Assembly (NCBI RefSeq): GCF_003688725.1
Contig: NZ_REFP01000008.1
Location: 62,001 to 126,000, forward strand
Length of the DNA stretch: 64,000 bases
Direction of reading: 5' to 3'
Origin: Thermoactinomyces vulgaris
Lineage (GTDB): Bacteria; Bacillota; Bacilli; Thermoactinomycetales; Thermoactinomycetaceae
The translations under genes were made by a program, and so were the position numbers. Below the pieces are notes generated by a model. It ran no database searches, was not told the DNA's origin, and saw only the letters and a program-made list of their open reading frames with translations. Shown here piece after piece: positions 43,434 to 52,348 of this stretch. The number at the start of each line of letters is the position of its first letter. Positions within the stretch are counted from its first letter, which is position 1.

Positions 43434-44636
43434 ATGAAAGAACGATTGGACCGTCTTTTTCCCCTCATGAAAAAGTGGCGCCGGCATTTTCATCAATATC
43501 CTGAACGTTCTTTTCAAGAGCGGGAAACATCCGAAAAGGTGGCTGGCTATCTGAAAAGTTTAAATCTGGAGGTCAAAACGGGAGTCGGCGGGTACGGCGT
43601 GACCGGTTTCCTCAAAGGAAAAGGAGAAGGGCCCACGGTCGCATTGCGCGCGGATATGGATGCTTTGCCGATTCAGGATGAGAAAACGTGCGAATACCGC
43701 TCGACCGTTCCGGGAGTGATGCATGCTTGCGGGCATGACGGGCACATGGCCATGTTGATGGGAGCAGCCGCTTTGTTGTCAGAGTTGCGTGAAGAGTTGC
43801 GCGGAAATGTTTTGTTTCTTTTTCAACCGGCTGAAGAGTTGGTTCCCGGAGGAGCCAAAGCCATGATTGAAGCCGGGGTGTTGGAAGGAGTGGATGTGAT
43901 TTACGGGGCCCATTTGTGGACGCCTCTTCCCCTCGGCACGGTCGGGTCCCGCCCGGGAGTGTTGATGGCGGCGGCGGATGCGTTCCGGATTGAGATCAAA
44001 GGGCGGGGCGGCCATGCCGGATTGCCGCATGAATCCGTTGATGCGGTGCAAATTGCCGCTCACTTGGTGGTTCATTTGCAATCCATTATCAGCAGGGAAG
44101 TCAATCCCTTGGAACCGGCAGTGATTTCAGTGGGAATGATCCAGGCGGGGCAAACTTTCAATGTGATTGCGGAACATTGCCGGTTGGAGGGCACCGTGCG
44201 CACATTCAATGAAGAAGTCCGCCGGTTGATTGTGCGCCGGATGAAAGAAGTCACTGAGTCCACTTGCCGCATGTATGGGGCCGATTGCGAATTTTACTAT
44301 GAGTGGGGGTATCCCGCCGTTTCCAACGAGTCCCGGCCCGCACGGGAATTAATGGACGAAGCGCGAAAGATTGACGGAGTTTCCTGCGTGAAGGAAATGG
44401 AACCTTTAATGGCTGGTGAAGATTTCAGTTATTACCTGAAGGAACGTCCCGGCGCCTTTTGCTTTATCGGGGCGGGAAATGATCAGGATTTTCGGTATCC
44501 GCACCATCATCCGATGTTTGATTTTGATGAAAGGGCCATGAAAATCGGGGCCGAATTATTGACCCGGACGGCCTTGAGGGAAATGGGGCTGGAATTGGAG
44601 GAAATAGGGAAAATTCCCGGGCAGTGTCAGGAATGA
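43434..44636 (+). CDS. M20-family amidohydrolase (N-acyl amino acid/hippurate hydrolase type)
   Basis: A 400-residue zinc hydrolase. Motifs: HQYPERSFQERET, ALRADMDALPI near 80, MHACGHDGHMAML near 100 (Cys/His ligands), QPAEELVPGGA near 137, AHLWTPLPLGT and EDFSYYL near 322. The family deacylates N-acyl amino acids or peptides. ATG 43434 follows GAGAGGACAG; the GTG at 43419 is too close to its site. Next gene starts 44 bases downstream. Confidence 0.92.
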   Translation: MKERLDRLFPLMKKWRRHFHQYPERSFQERETSEKVAGYLKSLNLEVKTGVGGYGVTGFLKGKGEGPTVALRADMDALPIQDEKTCEYRSTVPGVMHACGHDGHMAMLMGAAALLSELREELRGNVLFLFQPAEELVPGGAKAMIEAGVLEGVDVIYGAHLWTPLPLGTVGSRPGVLMAAADAFRIEIKGRGGHAGLPHESVDAVQIAAHLVVHLQSIISREVNPLEPAVISVGMIQAGQTFNVIAEHCRLEGTVRTFNEEVRRLIVRRMKEVTESTCRMYGADCEFYYEWGYPAVSNESRPARELMDEARKIDGVSCVKEMEPLMAGEDFSYYLKERPGAFCFIGAGNDQDFRYPHHHPMFDFDERAMKIGAELLTRTALREMGLELEEIGKIPGQCQE

Positions 44637-44680
44637 GTTGTCCCTCCCTGGCAAAGGATATAACCCAAGGGGGGATTCTG

Positions 44681-45124
44681 ATGCATACTTTACGCGAAGT
44701 CATGTCGACCAACGTTGAAGCTGTGTCGCCGCAGGACAATGTGTATGAAGTGGCAAACAAAATGCGCGGTTCCAATGTCGGGATGATACCGGTTGTGGAA
44801 AACGGAGAGTTAAAAGGCGTGATTACAGACCGGGACCTTGTAACACGGGGAATTGCAGACAAGAAGCCGAATTCCAGTTCCGTCAGCGACATTATGTCCA
44901 CCAATCTTGTTTATGGTACACCGGATATGACGGTGGATGAAGCCGCTGAATTGATGGCAAGAGCGCAAGTGAGACGTTTGCCTGTGGTGGAAAACAATCG
45001 TGTGGTCGGAGTTGTTTCGATCGGGGATCTGGCGGTTCAGCCGGAGTTCCAGGATGAGGCCAGCCAGGCTTTGAACGAAATCTCCGAAACGCACAATCCA
45101 AATGCATCCAATGACCTCCAGTGA
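44681..45124 (+). CDS. Tandem CBS-domain protein
   Basis: A 147-residue protein with two CBS motifs: LREVMSTNVEAVSPQDN plus GVITDRDLVTRG, and VSDIMSTNLVYGTPDMT plus GVVSIGDLAV. It may bind adenine nucleotides as a small energy sensor, as in the Bacillus YhcV/YrbE-like group. ATG 44681 follows CAAGGGGGGA. A C-terminal acidic tail (EISETHNPNASN) is present. Terminator follows. Confidence 0.92.
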   Translation: MHTLREVMSTNVEAVSPQDNVYEVANKMRGSNVGMIPVVENGELKGVITDRDLVTRGIADKKPNSSSVSDIMSTNLVYGTPDMTVDEAAELMARAQVRRLPVVENNRVVGVVSIGDLAVQPEFQDEASQALNEISETHNPNASNDLQ

Positions 45125-45130
45125 GTTTGT

Positions 45131-45168
45131 GCCATGTTGCCGGTGAAACGCCGGCGGCATGGTTTTTT
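45131..45168 (+). terminator. Rho-independent terminator of the CBS gene
   Basis: GCCATG...GCCGG / CCGGC-GGCATGG stem, then six T. Confidence 0.8.
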
Positions 45169-45261
45169 GCATGCTTTTTACATGGGAATCCGGGTGCATA
45201 AAGTGGGCGAAAAGGCCGCAATCTAAAAGAAGATACTGGTTGAAAAAGGAGCGAAGAAAAC

Positions 45262-45744
45262 GTGAGCGAAAAGATTTCGTCAGCCAATGTGGATAAAAAA
45301 TCCCAAAAAGCGTATCAAAAACTGGCAAAAAAACATCAACCGCGGCCCAATGTGCTGAAAAACTGTGTGAAAGCATTTGTGGTCGGAGGAGCCATTTGCA
45401 TGCTGGGCCAAGGGCTGTCGCAAATGTATGTCAAGTGGTTTGGGTTTCCGCCGGAGAAAGCCGGAAATCCAACAGTGGCCACATTGGTTTTTATTTCCTG
45501 TTTGTTGACGGGGTTGGGAGTATATGACCGGATCGGTCAATGGGCAGGAGCGGGAACGGCCGTACCGGTGACCGGCTTTGCCAATTCCATTGCTTCAGCC
45601 GCCTTGGAGCACCGTTCCGAAGGGTTTGTGCTGGGAGTCGGCGGAAACATGTTCAAACTGGCCGGTTCGGTGATTGTCTTTGGAACCGTTGCGGCGTTTT
45701 TCATCGGCATCATTCACTACTTTTTCTTTCATTGGATCAAATGA
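45262..45744 (+). CDS. spoVAC: Stage V sporulation protein AC
   Basis: A 160-residue inner spore-membrane protein with about four helices (FVVGGAICMLGQGL, TLVFISCLLTGLGVYD, and two near the C-terminus). The Q/GTAVPVTGFANSIASAALEH segment is diagnostic. SpoVAC is the mechanosensitive part of the channel moving Ca-dipicolinate in and out of the spore core. GTG 45262 has AAGGAG about 10 bases upstream. Followed by spoVAD after 15 bases. Confidence 0.96.
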   Translation: MSEKISSANVDKKSQKAYQKLAKKHQPRPNVLKNCVKAFVVGGAICMLGQGLSQMYVKWFGFPPEKAGNPTVATLVFISCLLTGLGVYDRIGQWAGAGTAVPVTGFANSIASAALEHRSEGFVLGVGGNMFKLAGSVIVFGTVAAFFIGIIHYFFFHWIK

Positions 45745-45759
45745 TCGGGGGAGATGGAA

Positions 45760-46791
45760 TTGAAACAAAGTAAATTAATCGGACAGAGTACATGGAGCTT
45801 TTCCGAAGACCTGTGTGTGCTTTCCAGTGCAGCTACGGCAGGCCCCATGGAAGGCGAAGGGCTGTTGAAGGATCGTTATGACAAGGTGTATTCCGATTTA
45901 TACATGGGAGAAGAGACATGGGAAAAAGCCGAGCGCAAAATGTTGGAAGACGCAGTGCAAATCGCCATTGAAAAAGCAAACCTGACCCCGGAGCAAATCA
46001 ATTTCTATGTGGCAGGCGATTTGTTAAACCAAAACATTTCTGCTTCCTTTTCCGCCAAAACAAACCAAATTCCCCTGCTGGGAGTGTACGGCGCCTGTTC
46101 CACTTCCATGCTTTCGTTGTCATTGGCTGCTGCTTTGGTGGACGGGGGATATGCCGATTATGCCGTGGCCGGTGTCAGCAGCCATAACTGCACGGCCGAA
46201 AGGCAATACCGTTATCCGACGGAATACGGAGGCCAAAAACCGGATACGGCTCAATGGACGGTCACCGGCGCCGGAGCTTGTGTTGTCGGGAAAGGAAAGG
46301 GAACAATCGGGATTCGCTATGCGACCATTGGCAAGGTGACGGATTTGGGTGTGAAAAATCCGTTTGACATGGGATCAGCCATGGCCCCGGCCGCGGCCAA
46401 AACGATTCAAACCCATTTTAAAGACACAGGCCGGACGGCGGATGATTATGATTTGATCGTCACCGGGGATCTGGCCAGTGTGGGATTACCCATAGCCAGG
46501 GAACTGTTGGAGAATGACGGTTACAACATGGGAGCCAAATTCAAAGACTGCGGTTTGATGATTTATACCCAGGATCAGCAAACCTTTGCCGGGGGAAGCG
46601 GGTGTGCCAGCAGTGCGGTGGTGACTTACGGTCATTTATTGAAGGCGATGGAAGAAGGAGTGTATGACCGGATCCTGGTGGTGGCGACCGGAGCCTTGCT
46701 CAGTCCGGTTTCTTATCAGCAAGGCGAAGCGATTCCTTGCATTGCCCATGCCGTTTCATTTGAAAGGCGAAATGAGAAGGGAGGGTCTTGA
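45760..46791 (+). CDS. spoVAD: Stage V sporulation protein AD
   Basis: A 343-residue protein with a thiolase-like fold that binds dipicolinic acid on the inner spore membrane. Landmarks: GVYGACSTSMLSLSLA, SSHNCTAERQYRYPTEYG, VTGAGACVVG, and VTGDLASVGLPI. TTG 45760 is preferred because GGGGGAG lies 6 bases before it; the ATG at 45754 sits on the site. It shares one base with the start of the GDSL gene. The usual third member, spoVAE(B), is missing at this place. Confidence 0.95.
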   Translation: MKQSKLIGQSTWSFSEDLCVLSSAATAGPMEGEGLLKDRYDKVYSDLYMGEETWEKAERKMLEDAVQIAIEKANLTPEQINFYVAGDLLNQNISASFSAKTNQIPLLGVYGACSTSMLSLSLAAALVDGGYADYAVAGVSSHNCTAERQYRYPTEYGGQKPDTAQWTVTGAGACVVGKGKGTIGIRYATIGKVTDLGVKNPFDMGSAMAPAAAKTIQTHFKDTGRTADDYDLIVTGDLASVGLPIARELLENDGYNMGAKFKDCGLMIYTQDQQTFAGGSGCASSAVVTYGHLLKAMEEGVYDRILVVATGALLSPVSYQQGEAIPCIAHAVSFERRNEKGGS

Positions 46792-47459
46792 TGCATAATG
46801 AACCACCAGCCGCCGTTTCTTATTTGGCCATCGGGGATTCGTTGACGGAAGGAATCGGGGCAAACAGTCCCCAACAACATTTCGTGGCCCAGCTTTTCCG
46901 TTATTTAAGGCATTCCGATCACTGCCACTTCCGTAATTGGGGGATTTCGGGAATGACTTCCACCGAGTTGTTGCAGCTGGTGCAACATTCGGCTTTCCAA
47001 CGACTCCTCCCGCGTTTGACCCACTTGACTGTGACCACGGGGGGATGCGATTTTATCGAGCTGTTTGAAAAAGGAAAGCTGACCGTCGGGGAAATCCTGA
47101 AATCTTCCCGCATGGTGCAAAGAAATGTCCGGCAAATCCTTTCATTGATCCGGCGGCAAAATCCTCGGTTGACCGTTTATCTGTTGGGATTTTACATTCC
47201 GTTGCCGGCATATGAGATGGGGATCGAGCAGGCGCAGCTCTTTGTCCAGATGTTGAACCGGGCGTATTCGGGTTTGTGCAAGCGGTTCCGAGTGAATATG
47301 GTGGATCCGTATCCATCGTTTTTAAACCGCAAAGAGTATTTTGCCGATGAAGTGCATCCCAACCAAACGGGTTATGATGAGTTGGCCCGGTTATTCATCC
47401 AGTCGGCCAAGCAAAGTCCTCTTCAGAATCCTGGGGAAATGAGCAAAACCATCTCTTAA
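46791..47459 (+). CDS. GDSL/SGNH-family spore lipase (LipC-like)
   Basis: A 222-residue SGNH esterase. Block I is YLAIGDSLTEGIGA (nucleophile Ser), block II around NWGISGMTS, block III TVTTGGCDFIEL and block V DEVHPNQTGYDEL (catalytic Asp/His). It resembles the Bacillus spore-coat lipase LipC (YcsK) acting in germination. Its start overlaps the spoVAD stop (TGATG), so it is translationally coupled to a sporulation operon, supporting a spore role. The third-block Asn of canonical SGNH enzymes reads Gly-Cys-Asp here. Confidence 0.85.
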   Translation: MHNEPPAAVSYLAIGDSLTEGIGANSPQQHFVAQLFRYLRHSDHCHFRNWGISGMTSTELLQLVQHSAFQRLLPRLTHLTVTTGGCDFIELFEKGKLTVGEILKSSRMVQRNVRQILSLIRRQNPRLTVYLLGFYIPLPAYEMGIEQAQLFVQMLNRAYSGLCKRFRVNMVDPYPSFLNRKEYFADEVHPNQTGYDELARLFIQSAKQSPLQNPGEMSKTIS

Positions 47460-47526
47460 AAAGGGGGGGTTTTTTATTTATCATAATGATATCATTTAGA
47501 TAACAAATCAATTTCGAGGTGAAGGT

Positions 47527-48378
47527 ATGAATCAATCACGGGAAGTTGTTACCTGGAAAGTGAATGGATTTTTGATGCTTTTGGTTCACTTGGTATTACT
47601 GGTTGCCGGAGCAGTGTTGGTTTTGGCAGGCCATTTGCTTGGTGTCATTTTGTTGATTCTGTTTTTCGTCACTTTGCCGGGGTACACCCTCATTCAGCCG
47701 AACGAAGCGCGTGTCTTGCTGTTTTTTGGGAAATATGTGGGCAGTGTCCGGGAAGACGGGTTTTTCTGGCTCAATCCGTTTGCTGCCAAAAAAAAGATCT
47801 CTTTACGCGTCCGGAATTTCCAAAGCGATAAGTTAAAAGTGAATGATGCCGACGGAAATCCGATTTTGATCGGAGCGGTGATTGTCTGGCGGGTCGTCGA
47901 TTCAGCCAAAGCATTGTTGGATGTGGAAGATTTCGATTCTTTTGTTGCGGTGCAAAGTGAAACGGCCATCCGGGCCATTGCCAGCCGTTATCCGTATGAC
48001 CGCCAAGACGATGCGGAAATCTCTCTGCGTACGGCCACCGACGATGTGACAGAGAATTTGCGGGAGGAATTGGGGAAACGTTTGGCGATTGCCGGGGTGG
48101 AAGTATTGGAAGCGCGGATCAGCCATTTGGCATATGCCCCGGAAATCGCCCAGTCCATGTTGCGCCGCCAGCAAGCGCAGGCAGTCATTGCTGCACGCAA
48201 GCAAATTGTTGAAGGGGCCATGAGTATGGTTGAAATGACGCTGTCCCATTTGGAAAAACAGGGTGTGGTTCAACTGGATGAAGAAAGAAAAGCGGCCATG
48301 GCCAATAATCTGATGGTGGCGCTGGTTTCGGAGAGTGAATCCCAGCCTGTGATCAATACAGGCACCCTGTACTCATGA
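47527..48378 (+). CDS. SPFH/stomatin-family membrane protein
   Basis: A 283-residue protein with two N-terminal hydrophobic segments (15-70) followed by an SPFH domain: [50 protein letters not shown] coiled helical part ([20 protein letters not shown]) follows. SPFH proteins form membrane-attached oligomeric rings. ATG 47527 has CGAGGTGAAGG just upstream. It overlaps the next gene (ATGA), so both are made together. Confidence 0.92.
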   Translation: MNQSREVVTWKVNGFLMLLVHLVLLVAGAVLVLAGHLLGVILLILFFVTLPGYTLIQPNEARVLLFFGKYVGSVREDGFFWLNPFAAKKKISLRVRNFQSDKLKVNDADGNPILIGAVIVWRVVDSAKALLDVEDFDSFVAVQSETAIRAIASRYPYDRQDDAEISLRTATDDVTENLREELGKRLAIAGVEVLEARISHLAYAPEIAQSMLRRQQAQAVIAARKQIVEGAMSMVEMTLSHLEKQGVVQLDEERKAAMANNLMVALVSESESQPVINTGTLYS

Positions 48379-48563
48379 GCAAAGAAAAAAAGCGTTTCCT
48401 TCTCCGGCTCGACCATGCACTTTATTCGGCTTTGGAAAAATGGGCAGCGGATGAGTTTCGCAGTGTGAATGCACAGATCGAGTTTATTTTAAAACAAGCC
48501 GCGAAAAAAGCAGGCCGGTTTCCTCCGGAACCAAAGACCGGGAAGAAGGAAAATAAACTATAA
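48375..48563 (+). CDS. Arc-like ribbon-helix-helix protein
   Basis: A 62-residue protein with [20 protein letters not shown] and [19 protein letters not shown], the strand plus two helices of an Arc/MetJ ribbon-helix-helix DNA-binding fold, ending in a lysine-rich tail. It begins inside the SPFH stop (ATGA). RHH proteins next to SPFH genes are seen in many bacteria with no known function; self-regulation of the pair is a reasonable guess. Confidence 0.85.
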   Translation: MSKEKKRFLLRLDHALYSALEKWAADEFRSVNAQIEFILKQAAKKAGRFPPEPKTGKKENKL

Positions 48564-48585
48564 CGCTATGAATCTCGTCTATACC

Positions 48586-48630
48586 AAATCACCCCTCGAT
48601 TCATAACTAGAATCAAAGGGGTGATTTTTT
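48586..48630 (+). promoter_or_regulatory. Terminator-like hairpin containing the subtilisin ribosome binding site
   Basis: AAATCACCCCT...GATTC / GAATC...AGGGGTGATTTTTT forms a long stem; the right arm holds AAAGGGGTGAT, which is the only ribosome binding site for the ATG at 48631. The T run ends at the start codon. When folded it would both end SPFH-RHH transcripts and hide the site. Confidence 0.65.
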
Positions 48631-49716
48631 ATGAGTGCCAACTATCACTTGTTGCTACGCTCTCCTGCCCATTTGAAAAAAATCAAAGCCGCGGGAGGAA
48701 ACATCCTGTTTGTTGGAAAATACACGCCGGCGGTGATTGTGTCATTCAAACATCCCGACCAGGCCCGGAAAATTGCCAATAGTCCGGAATTGATCGGCAT
48801 TGCCAAAGATCAGTTGTTAACCCTCCCGTATTATAAGGTCAACAAGGTGATCAAAGCATCGGCCGTGCCTTATCCCGAACACAAGATGATGAATCAACAG
48901 GTGTTGACGTGGAATATCGCCCGCGTGATCGGAAAACGCCGTTTAAACAGCGGATCGGGCGTCCGGGTCGGTGTCATTGACACGGGGATTGATTTTCATC
49001 ATCCCGATCTGGCTTCCAATGTGAAAGGAGGAGTCAACATTCTGTCTCCTTCTCTGCCGCCGATGGATGAAAACGGTCACGGAACACACATTGCCGGCAT
49101 CATCGGTGCATTGAACAATCATTACGGTGTGGTGGGAGTGGCTCCGAAGGTTTCGCTTTATGCCATCAAAGTACTCAATGCATCGGGAAAAGGGACGATT
49201 TCCAATTTGATTCGCGGTGTGGAATGGGCGATTGCCAACCGCATGCATATTTTAAACATCAGTATCAGCGGGGGAAAGTTGACCACGCCTCTGTTGGATT
49301 ATGTTCTTCAAGCGGCGGTCAAACGCGGGATTCTGGTGGTGGCTGCAGCCGGAAACACCGGAACGCCGGCGGGGACGGGCGACACCGTTTCGGTTCCGGC
49401 GCGGTTGGCCCCGGTGATTTCGGTGGCGGCATTGAACCGGAATAACGGGCGCGAACCTTACTCCGCGACGGGAAAGGTGGATTTGGCCGCACCGGGATCG
49501 CAAATATTGAGTACCTACTCGTTACGCCGGTTTGCGATCTTAAGCGGGACATCCATGGCCGCCGCCCATGTCAGCGGGGTTTTGGCCATTTACCGGGCGG
49601 CTTATCCGCGGATGGATGCGAACGAGCTCAAAAAAATGGTTTTTCAGCGAGCCATTGATTTGCCGCCGGCAGGTCCGGATCCCTGGACCGGAAGAGGATT
49701 GGTCCGCGCATTGTGA
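48631..49716 (+). CDS. Subtilisin-like serine protease (S8), no signal peptide
   Basis: A 361-residue S8 peptidase. Catalytic triad: Asp in VGVIDTGIDFHHPD near 113, His in NGHGTHIAGIIG near 149, Ser in LSGTSMAAAHVSG near 310; oxyanion Asn in AAAGNTGTP near 240. The first 85 residues resemble an I9-type propeptide. No secretion signal is visible, so it may be intracellular or spore-located. The ribosome binding site lies inside a terminator-like hairpin. It is convergent with mgtE, with only two bases between the stops. Confidence 0.92.
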   Translation: MSANYHLLLRSPAHLKKIKAAGGNILFVGKYTPAVIVSFKHPDQARKIANSPELIGIAKDQLLTLPYYKVNKVIKASAVPYPEHKMMNQQVLTWNIARVIGKRRLNSGSGVRVGVIDTGIDFHHPDLASNVKGGVNILSPSLPPMDENGHGTHIAGIIGALNNHYGVVGVAPKVSLYAIKVLNASGKGTISNLIRGVEWAIANRMHILNISISGGKLTTPLLDYVLQAAVKRGILVVAAAGNTGTPAGTGDTVSVPARLAPVISVAALNRNNGREPYSATGKVDLAAPGSQILSTYSLRRFAILSGTSMAAAHVSGVLAIYRAAYPRMDANELKKMVFQRAIDLPPAGPDPWTGRGLVRAL

Positions 49717-49718
49717 GA

Positions 49719-51068
49719 TCACATGAGGTATTGCAGAAAAAGGGTGGCGAACCCGAAGTAAATCATCAGGGAAAAGACATCGTTTAAGGTGGTGATCAAA
49801 GGGCCGGAAGCGGTTGTCGGGTCTATGCCGAATTTCTCCAAAATCAGGGGGACGAAGGTGCCGACCATGGTTCCCAAGATCAGGGTGAAGAAAAGGGAAA
49901 GCCCGACGACCAACCCCAGCTGAAAACTTTTCCAAATTCCGATCGCCAAGGTGATAAAAACACTGCATATCAAGCCGATGATCACACCGGCAATCCCTTC
50001 CTGACGGATGAATTTCCGGAAGTGATCCGGGGCGGGTTGATCCTTGGACAGGGCCCGGATGGTCAAAGCCAGCGATTGCGTCGCTGCATTTCCGGTCATC
50101 CCGGCGACCATCGGCATAAAGAGCGTCAAAACGGGAAGGACTTCAATGGTGCTTTCAAACAAGCCGATTAGATTGGCGGTGAGGATGCCGATTCCGAGTA
50201 AGATGATCAGCCAGGGAATCCGCTTGCGGGCGGAATCAAAGGGATCTACAAAGTCCGTCGGTTGGACGGCTGACAGTTGTTCCAAATCTTCCCGGGCTTC
50301 TTCGATCAGGACGTCGATAATATCATCCACGGTGACAATGCCCACCAGTTTTTTGTTTTGATCCACCACGGGCAGGGCCAGAAAATCATATCGGCTCAGG
50401 ATCCGCGCCACTTCTTCCTGATCCATGTCAACTGGAACTGAAATGACCCGTTCATTCATGATCCGGTCGATTTTTTCGTGGGGTTCACGGATCAAAAGGT
50501 CCCGCAAGGAAAGAACGCCGATCAGCCGGTGGCGGACATCGGTCACATACAAATAATAAATCGTTTCGGCAGCAGGGGCGATTTCCCGCAAAAAACGCAA
50601 TGTTTCTTCCACTGTATAGTGGGAGAAGATTTGGACGTATGCATTGGTCATCAATCCTCCGGCCGTGTCTTCCGGATAATGCAGCAATGCCCGAACCTGA
50701 TCGGCTTCCACTGTTTTCATCTCTTTTAAAAGCAAAGTGGATTGGGACAATTCCAGTTCGCTGAGCAGATCGGCGGCATCGTCGTTGGGCATGTGGTCGA
50801 GTACTTGCGCAGCTTTTTTTTGACCCAATGCGGCAAGGACTTCCTTTTGTTCCTGAAGGTCCAATTCTTCCATGAGAAGGGCGATTTCTTCCGGCTGCAA
50901 CAGGGTGAGCAGGCGCCTTTGATAAATATTGCTCAATTGGAAAAACAGGCGGGCCAGATCATACGAATGCAATTTTTGGATCATGGCCCGAAAACCCGTT
51001 TGATCCAGGTTTTGCAAGTAAGTCAACAGTTGCTTTAAATCTTTTTGTCCGATTGGTTGATGATCCAT
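49719..51068 (-). CDS. mgtE: Magnesium transporter MgtE
   Basis: A 449-residue Mg2+ channel: N-terminal superhelical domain (1-130, LQPEEIALLMEELDLQEQ), two CBS domains (130-255; MTNAYVQIFSHYTVEE and IGVLSLRDLL, then LVGIVTVDDIIDVL), a plug helix, and five membrane helices with the pore segment MVAGMTGNAATQS and PLITTLNDVFSLMIYF. The ATG at 51068 has AAGGGGAAAT upstream; the longer frame adds nine unconserved residues. No M-box riboswitch fits in the short upstream gap. Confidence 0.96.
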   Translation of the reverse strand: MDHQPIGQKDLKQLLTYLQNLDQTGFRAMIQKLHSYDLARLFFQLSNIYQRRLLTLLQPEEIALLMEELDLQEQKEVLAALGQKKAAQVLDHMPNDDAADLLSELELSQSTLLLKEMKTVEADQVRALLHYPEDTAGGLMTNAYVQIFSHYTVEETLRFLREIAPAAETIYYLYVTDVRHRLIGVLSLRDLLIREPHEKIDRIMNERVISVPVDMDQEEVARILSRYDFLALPVVDQNKKLVGIVTVDDIIDVLIEEAREDLEQLSAVQPTDFVDPFDSARKRIPWLIILLGIGILTANLIGLFESTIEVLPVLTLFMPMVAGMTGNAATQSLALTIRALSKDQPAPDHFRKFIRQEGIAGVIIGLICSVFITLAIGIWKSFQLGLVVGLSLFFTLILGTMVGTFVPLILEKFGIDPTTASGPLITTLNDVFSLMIYFGFATLFLQYLM

Positions 51069-51148
51069 GATGGATTTCCCCTTGTCATAAGCCAAGCTTG
51101 TGTTTACATAAATTGAAACTGACGTGACAAAAAAGGAGGAAGTTCAAT

Positions 51149-51496
51149 ATGTACCCTATGTTTTACCCTCCGTTCAGACATGGTTATGGCAGTCCCTATT
51201 ACCCGTTCCCGGTTTATCCCCCGGGCACCGGTTGCGGCTGCGGAGGAGGCCGTTACGGCGGATATATGCCGGGTTACTCATACCCCTCCAACCCTCCGTA
51301 TGGAGGAGCTTATGGTCCGCCTCCTCAATCCGGGATGTCATATCCTATGTTTCCACCAGATGACCAAGGATATCAGTGGCAATGGCAAAGGCCGCGCCGG
51401 AACAACCCCCGGGCCTGGGAATCGCCCGAATCCCCGGAATCCCCTTGGTTCCGGGCTTATCAGAATCAGGAAAAAAACGAGAAGGAAGAAAAGTGA
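51149..51496 (+). CDS. Pro/Tyr/Gly-rich spore-coat-like protein
   Basis: A 115-residue low-complexity protein: MYPMFYPPFRHGYGSPYYPF, then CGCGGGRYGGYMPGYSYPSN and a charged C-terminus (NQEKNEKEEK). Composition (Pro, Tyr, Gly, few hydrophobics) resembles Bacillus coat proteins such as CotF/YppG-type peptides. AAGGAGG lies about 9 bases before the ATG. A CGCG cysteine pair is present. Assignment as coat-like is from composition and neighbours only. Confidence 0.65.
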   Translation: MYPMFYPPFRHGYGSPYYPFPVYPPGTGCGCGGGRYGGYMPGYSYPSNPPYGGAYGPPPQSGMSYPMFPPDDQGYQWQWQRPRRNNPRAWESPESPESPWFRAYQNQEKNEKEEK

Positions 51497-51610
51497 CCCG
51501 ACCGGGTTTTCCCTTTGTTTTATGCAAAGGGAATTTTTTTTGGAAAAAACAAGATCATTGAAAACCAAACGATACGGACACACTACGGACAGAAGGAGGG
51601 AATGGAAATC

Positions 51611-51760
51611 ATGAGAATGCCGGATGTGATTCGCGAACCGGAAATTGCTCAGCCCCGACAACCGGAAATCATGACGCCCCGGGATCCGGAACCCGAAAGA
51701 AGAGAAGAACCGCACGCTCCCGACCGGAGTCCGGAACGGGTCAAAGAACCGAAACAATAA
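51611..51760 (+). CDS. Small Glu/Pro/Arg-rich peptide
   Basis: A 49-residue hydrophilic peptide, MRMPDVIREPEIAQPRQPEI and PRDPEPERREEPHAPDRSPE, with proline in most turns and no hydrophobic core; probably disordered. AGAAGGAGGG at 51591-51600 supports the ATG at 51611 (the ATG at 51602 is too close). It follows the coat-like gene by 114 bases and ends at a strong terminator. Confidence 0.6.
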   Translation: MRMPDVIREPEIAQPRQPEIMTPRDPEPERREEPHAPDRSPERVKEPKQ

Positions 51761-51763
51761 GAA

Positions 51764-51802
51764 AAAACGGAGCTTGTCAAAATGATTTGACAGGCTCCGT
51801 TT
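51764..51802. terminator. Convergent terminator
   Basis: AAACGGAGC...TGTCAAA / TTTGACA...GCTCCGTTT forms a long stem with an ATGA loop, serving both the peptide gene and the PrcB-like gene. Confidence 0.82.
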
Positions 51803-51805
51803 GAT

Positions 51806-52240
51806 TTAAAGCCAATGAACTTCGGCGTGTTCCACATGATTTTTGGGTTCTGTGACAATAATAACGGCAGGATAAGTGATCACCTGCGCTTGGAAAGAAT
51901 CCTTGGACGGTTCGTGTTTTTGCGCATGAACCACCAGTTTGTTGCCCTTTTGCTCCACTTTTTTCACGTCAATTTTATAGCCCGCCGTCGGCTTTTCTCC
52001 CAAACCTAAAATGACATATTTTTTGGAGTCGGCTGAAAGCAGACGGATGGATTCCCCGGGGGATTGCAGCGATTCTTGAGCTTGGTTTTGAAGTTGAGAC
52101 GGCACCTGTTCCAAAGAGACGACTTGAAAAGGGATTTCTTCCATGACCGTTCCTCCCGTGTCAGATTCTTGACCGAAGGTTGAGCAACCGGCCAGCAAAC
52201 AAAAAATAAAAACGGAGACAATGGATTTGAAAGTGTGCAT
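51806..52240 (-). CDS. PrcB-like lipoprotein
   Basis: A 144-residue lipoprotein, signal peptide with lipobox LLAGC (Cys about 19). The mature C-terminal part has YVILGLGEKPTAGYKIDVKK and VITYPAVIIVTEP, the pattern of the PrcB C-terminal domain (protease complex subunit, and small secreted relatives). Start at the ATG 52240, with GGGGTGA about 9 bases upstream. It is divergent from the XPB gene. Its protease partner is not in the window. Confidence 0.8.
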   Translation of the reverse strand: MHTFKSIVSVFIFCLLAGCSTFGQESDTGGTVMEEIPFQVVSLEQVPSQLQNQAQESLQSPGESIRLLSADSKKYVILGLGEKPTAGYKIDVKKVEQKGNKLVVHAQKHEPSKDSFQAQVITYPAVIIVTEPKNHVEHAEVHWL

Positions 52241-52348
52241 TGGTTTTTCACCCCACAATTGCTTTTATGGGATAGACGTTTTTTTATGACCGGGAGTTTC
52301 AACATTCTTTCAACCGGTCACCAATTCGGGGACAGGAGGTGAAAAGGG

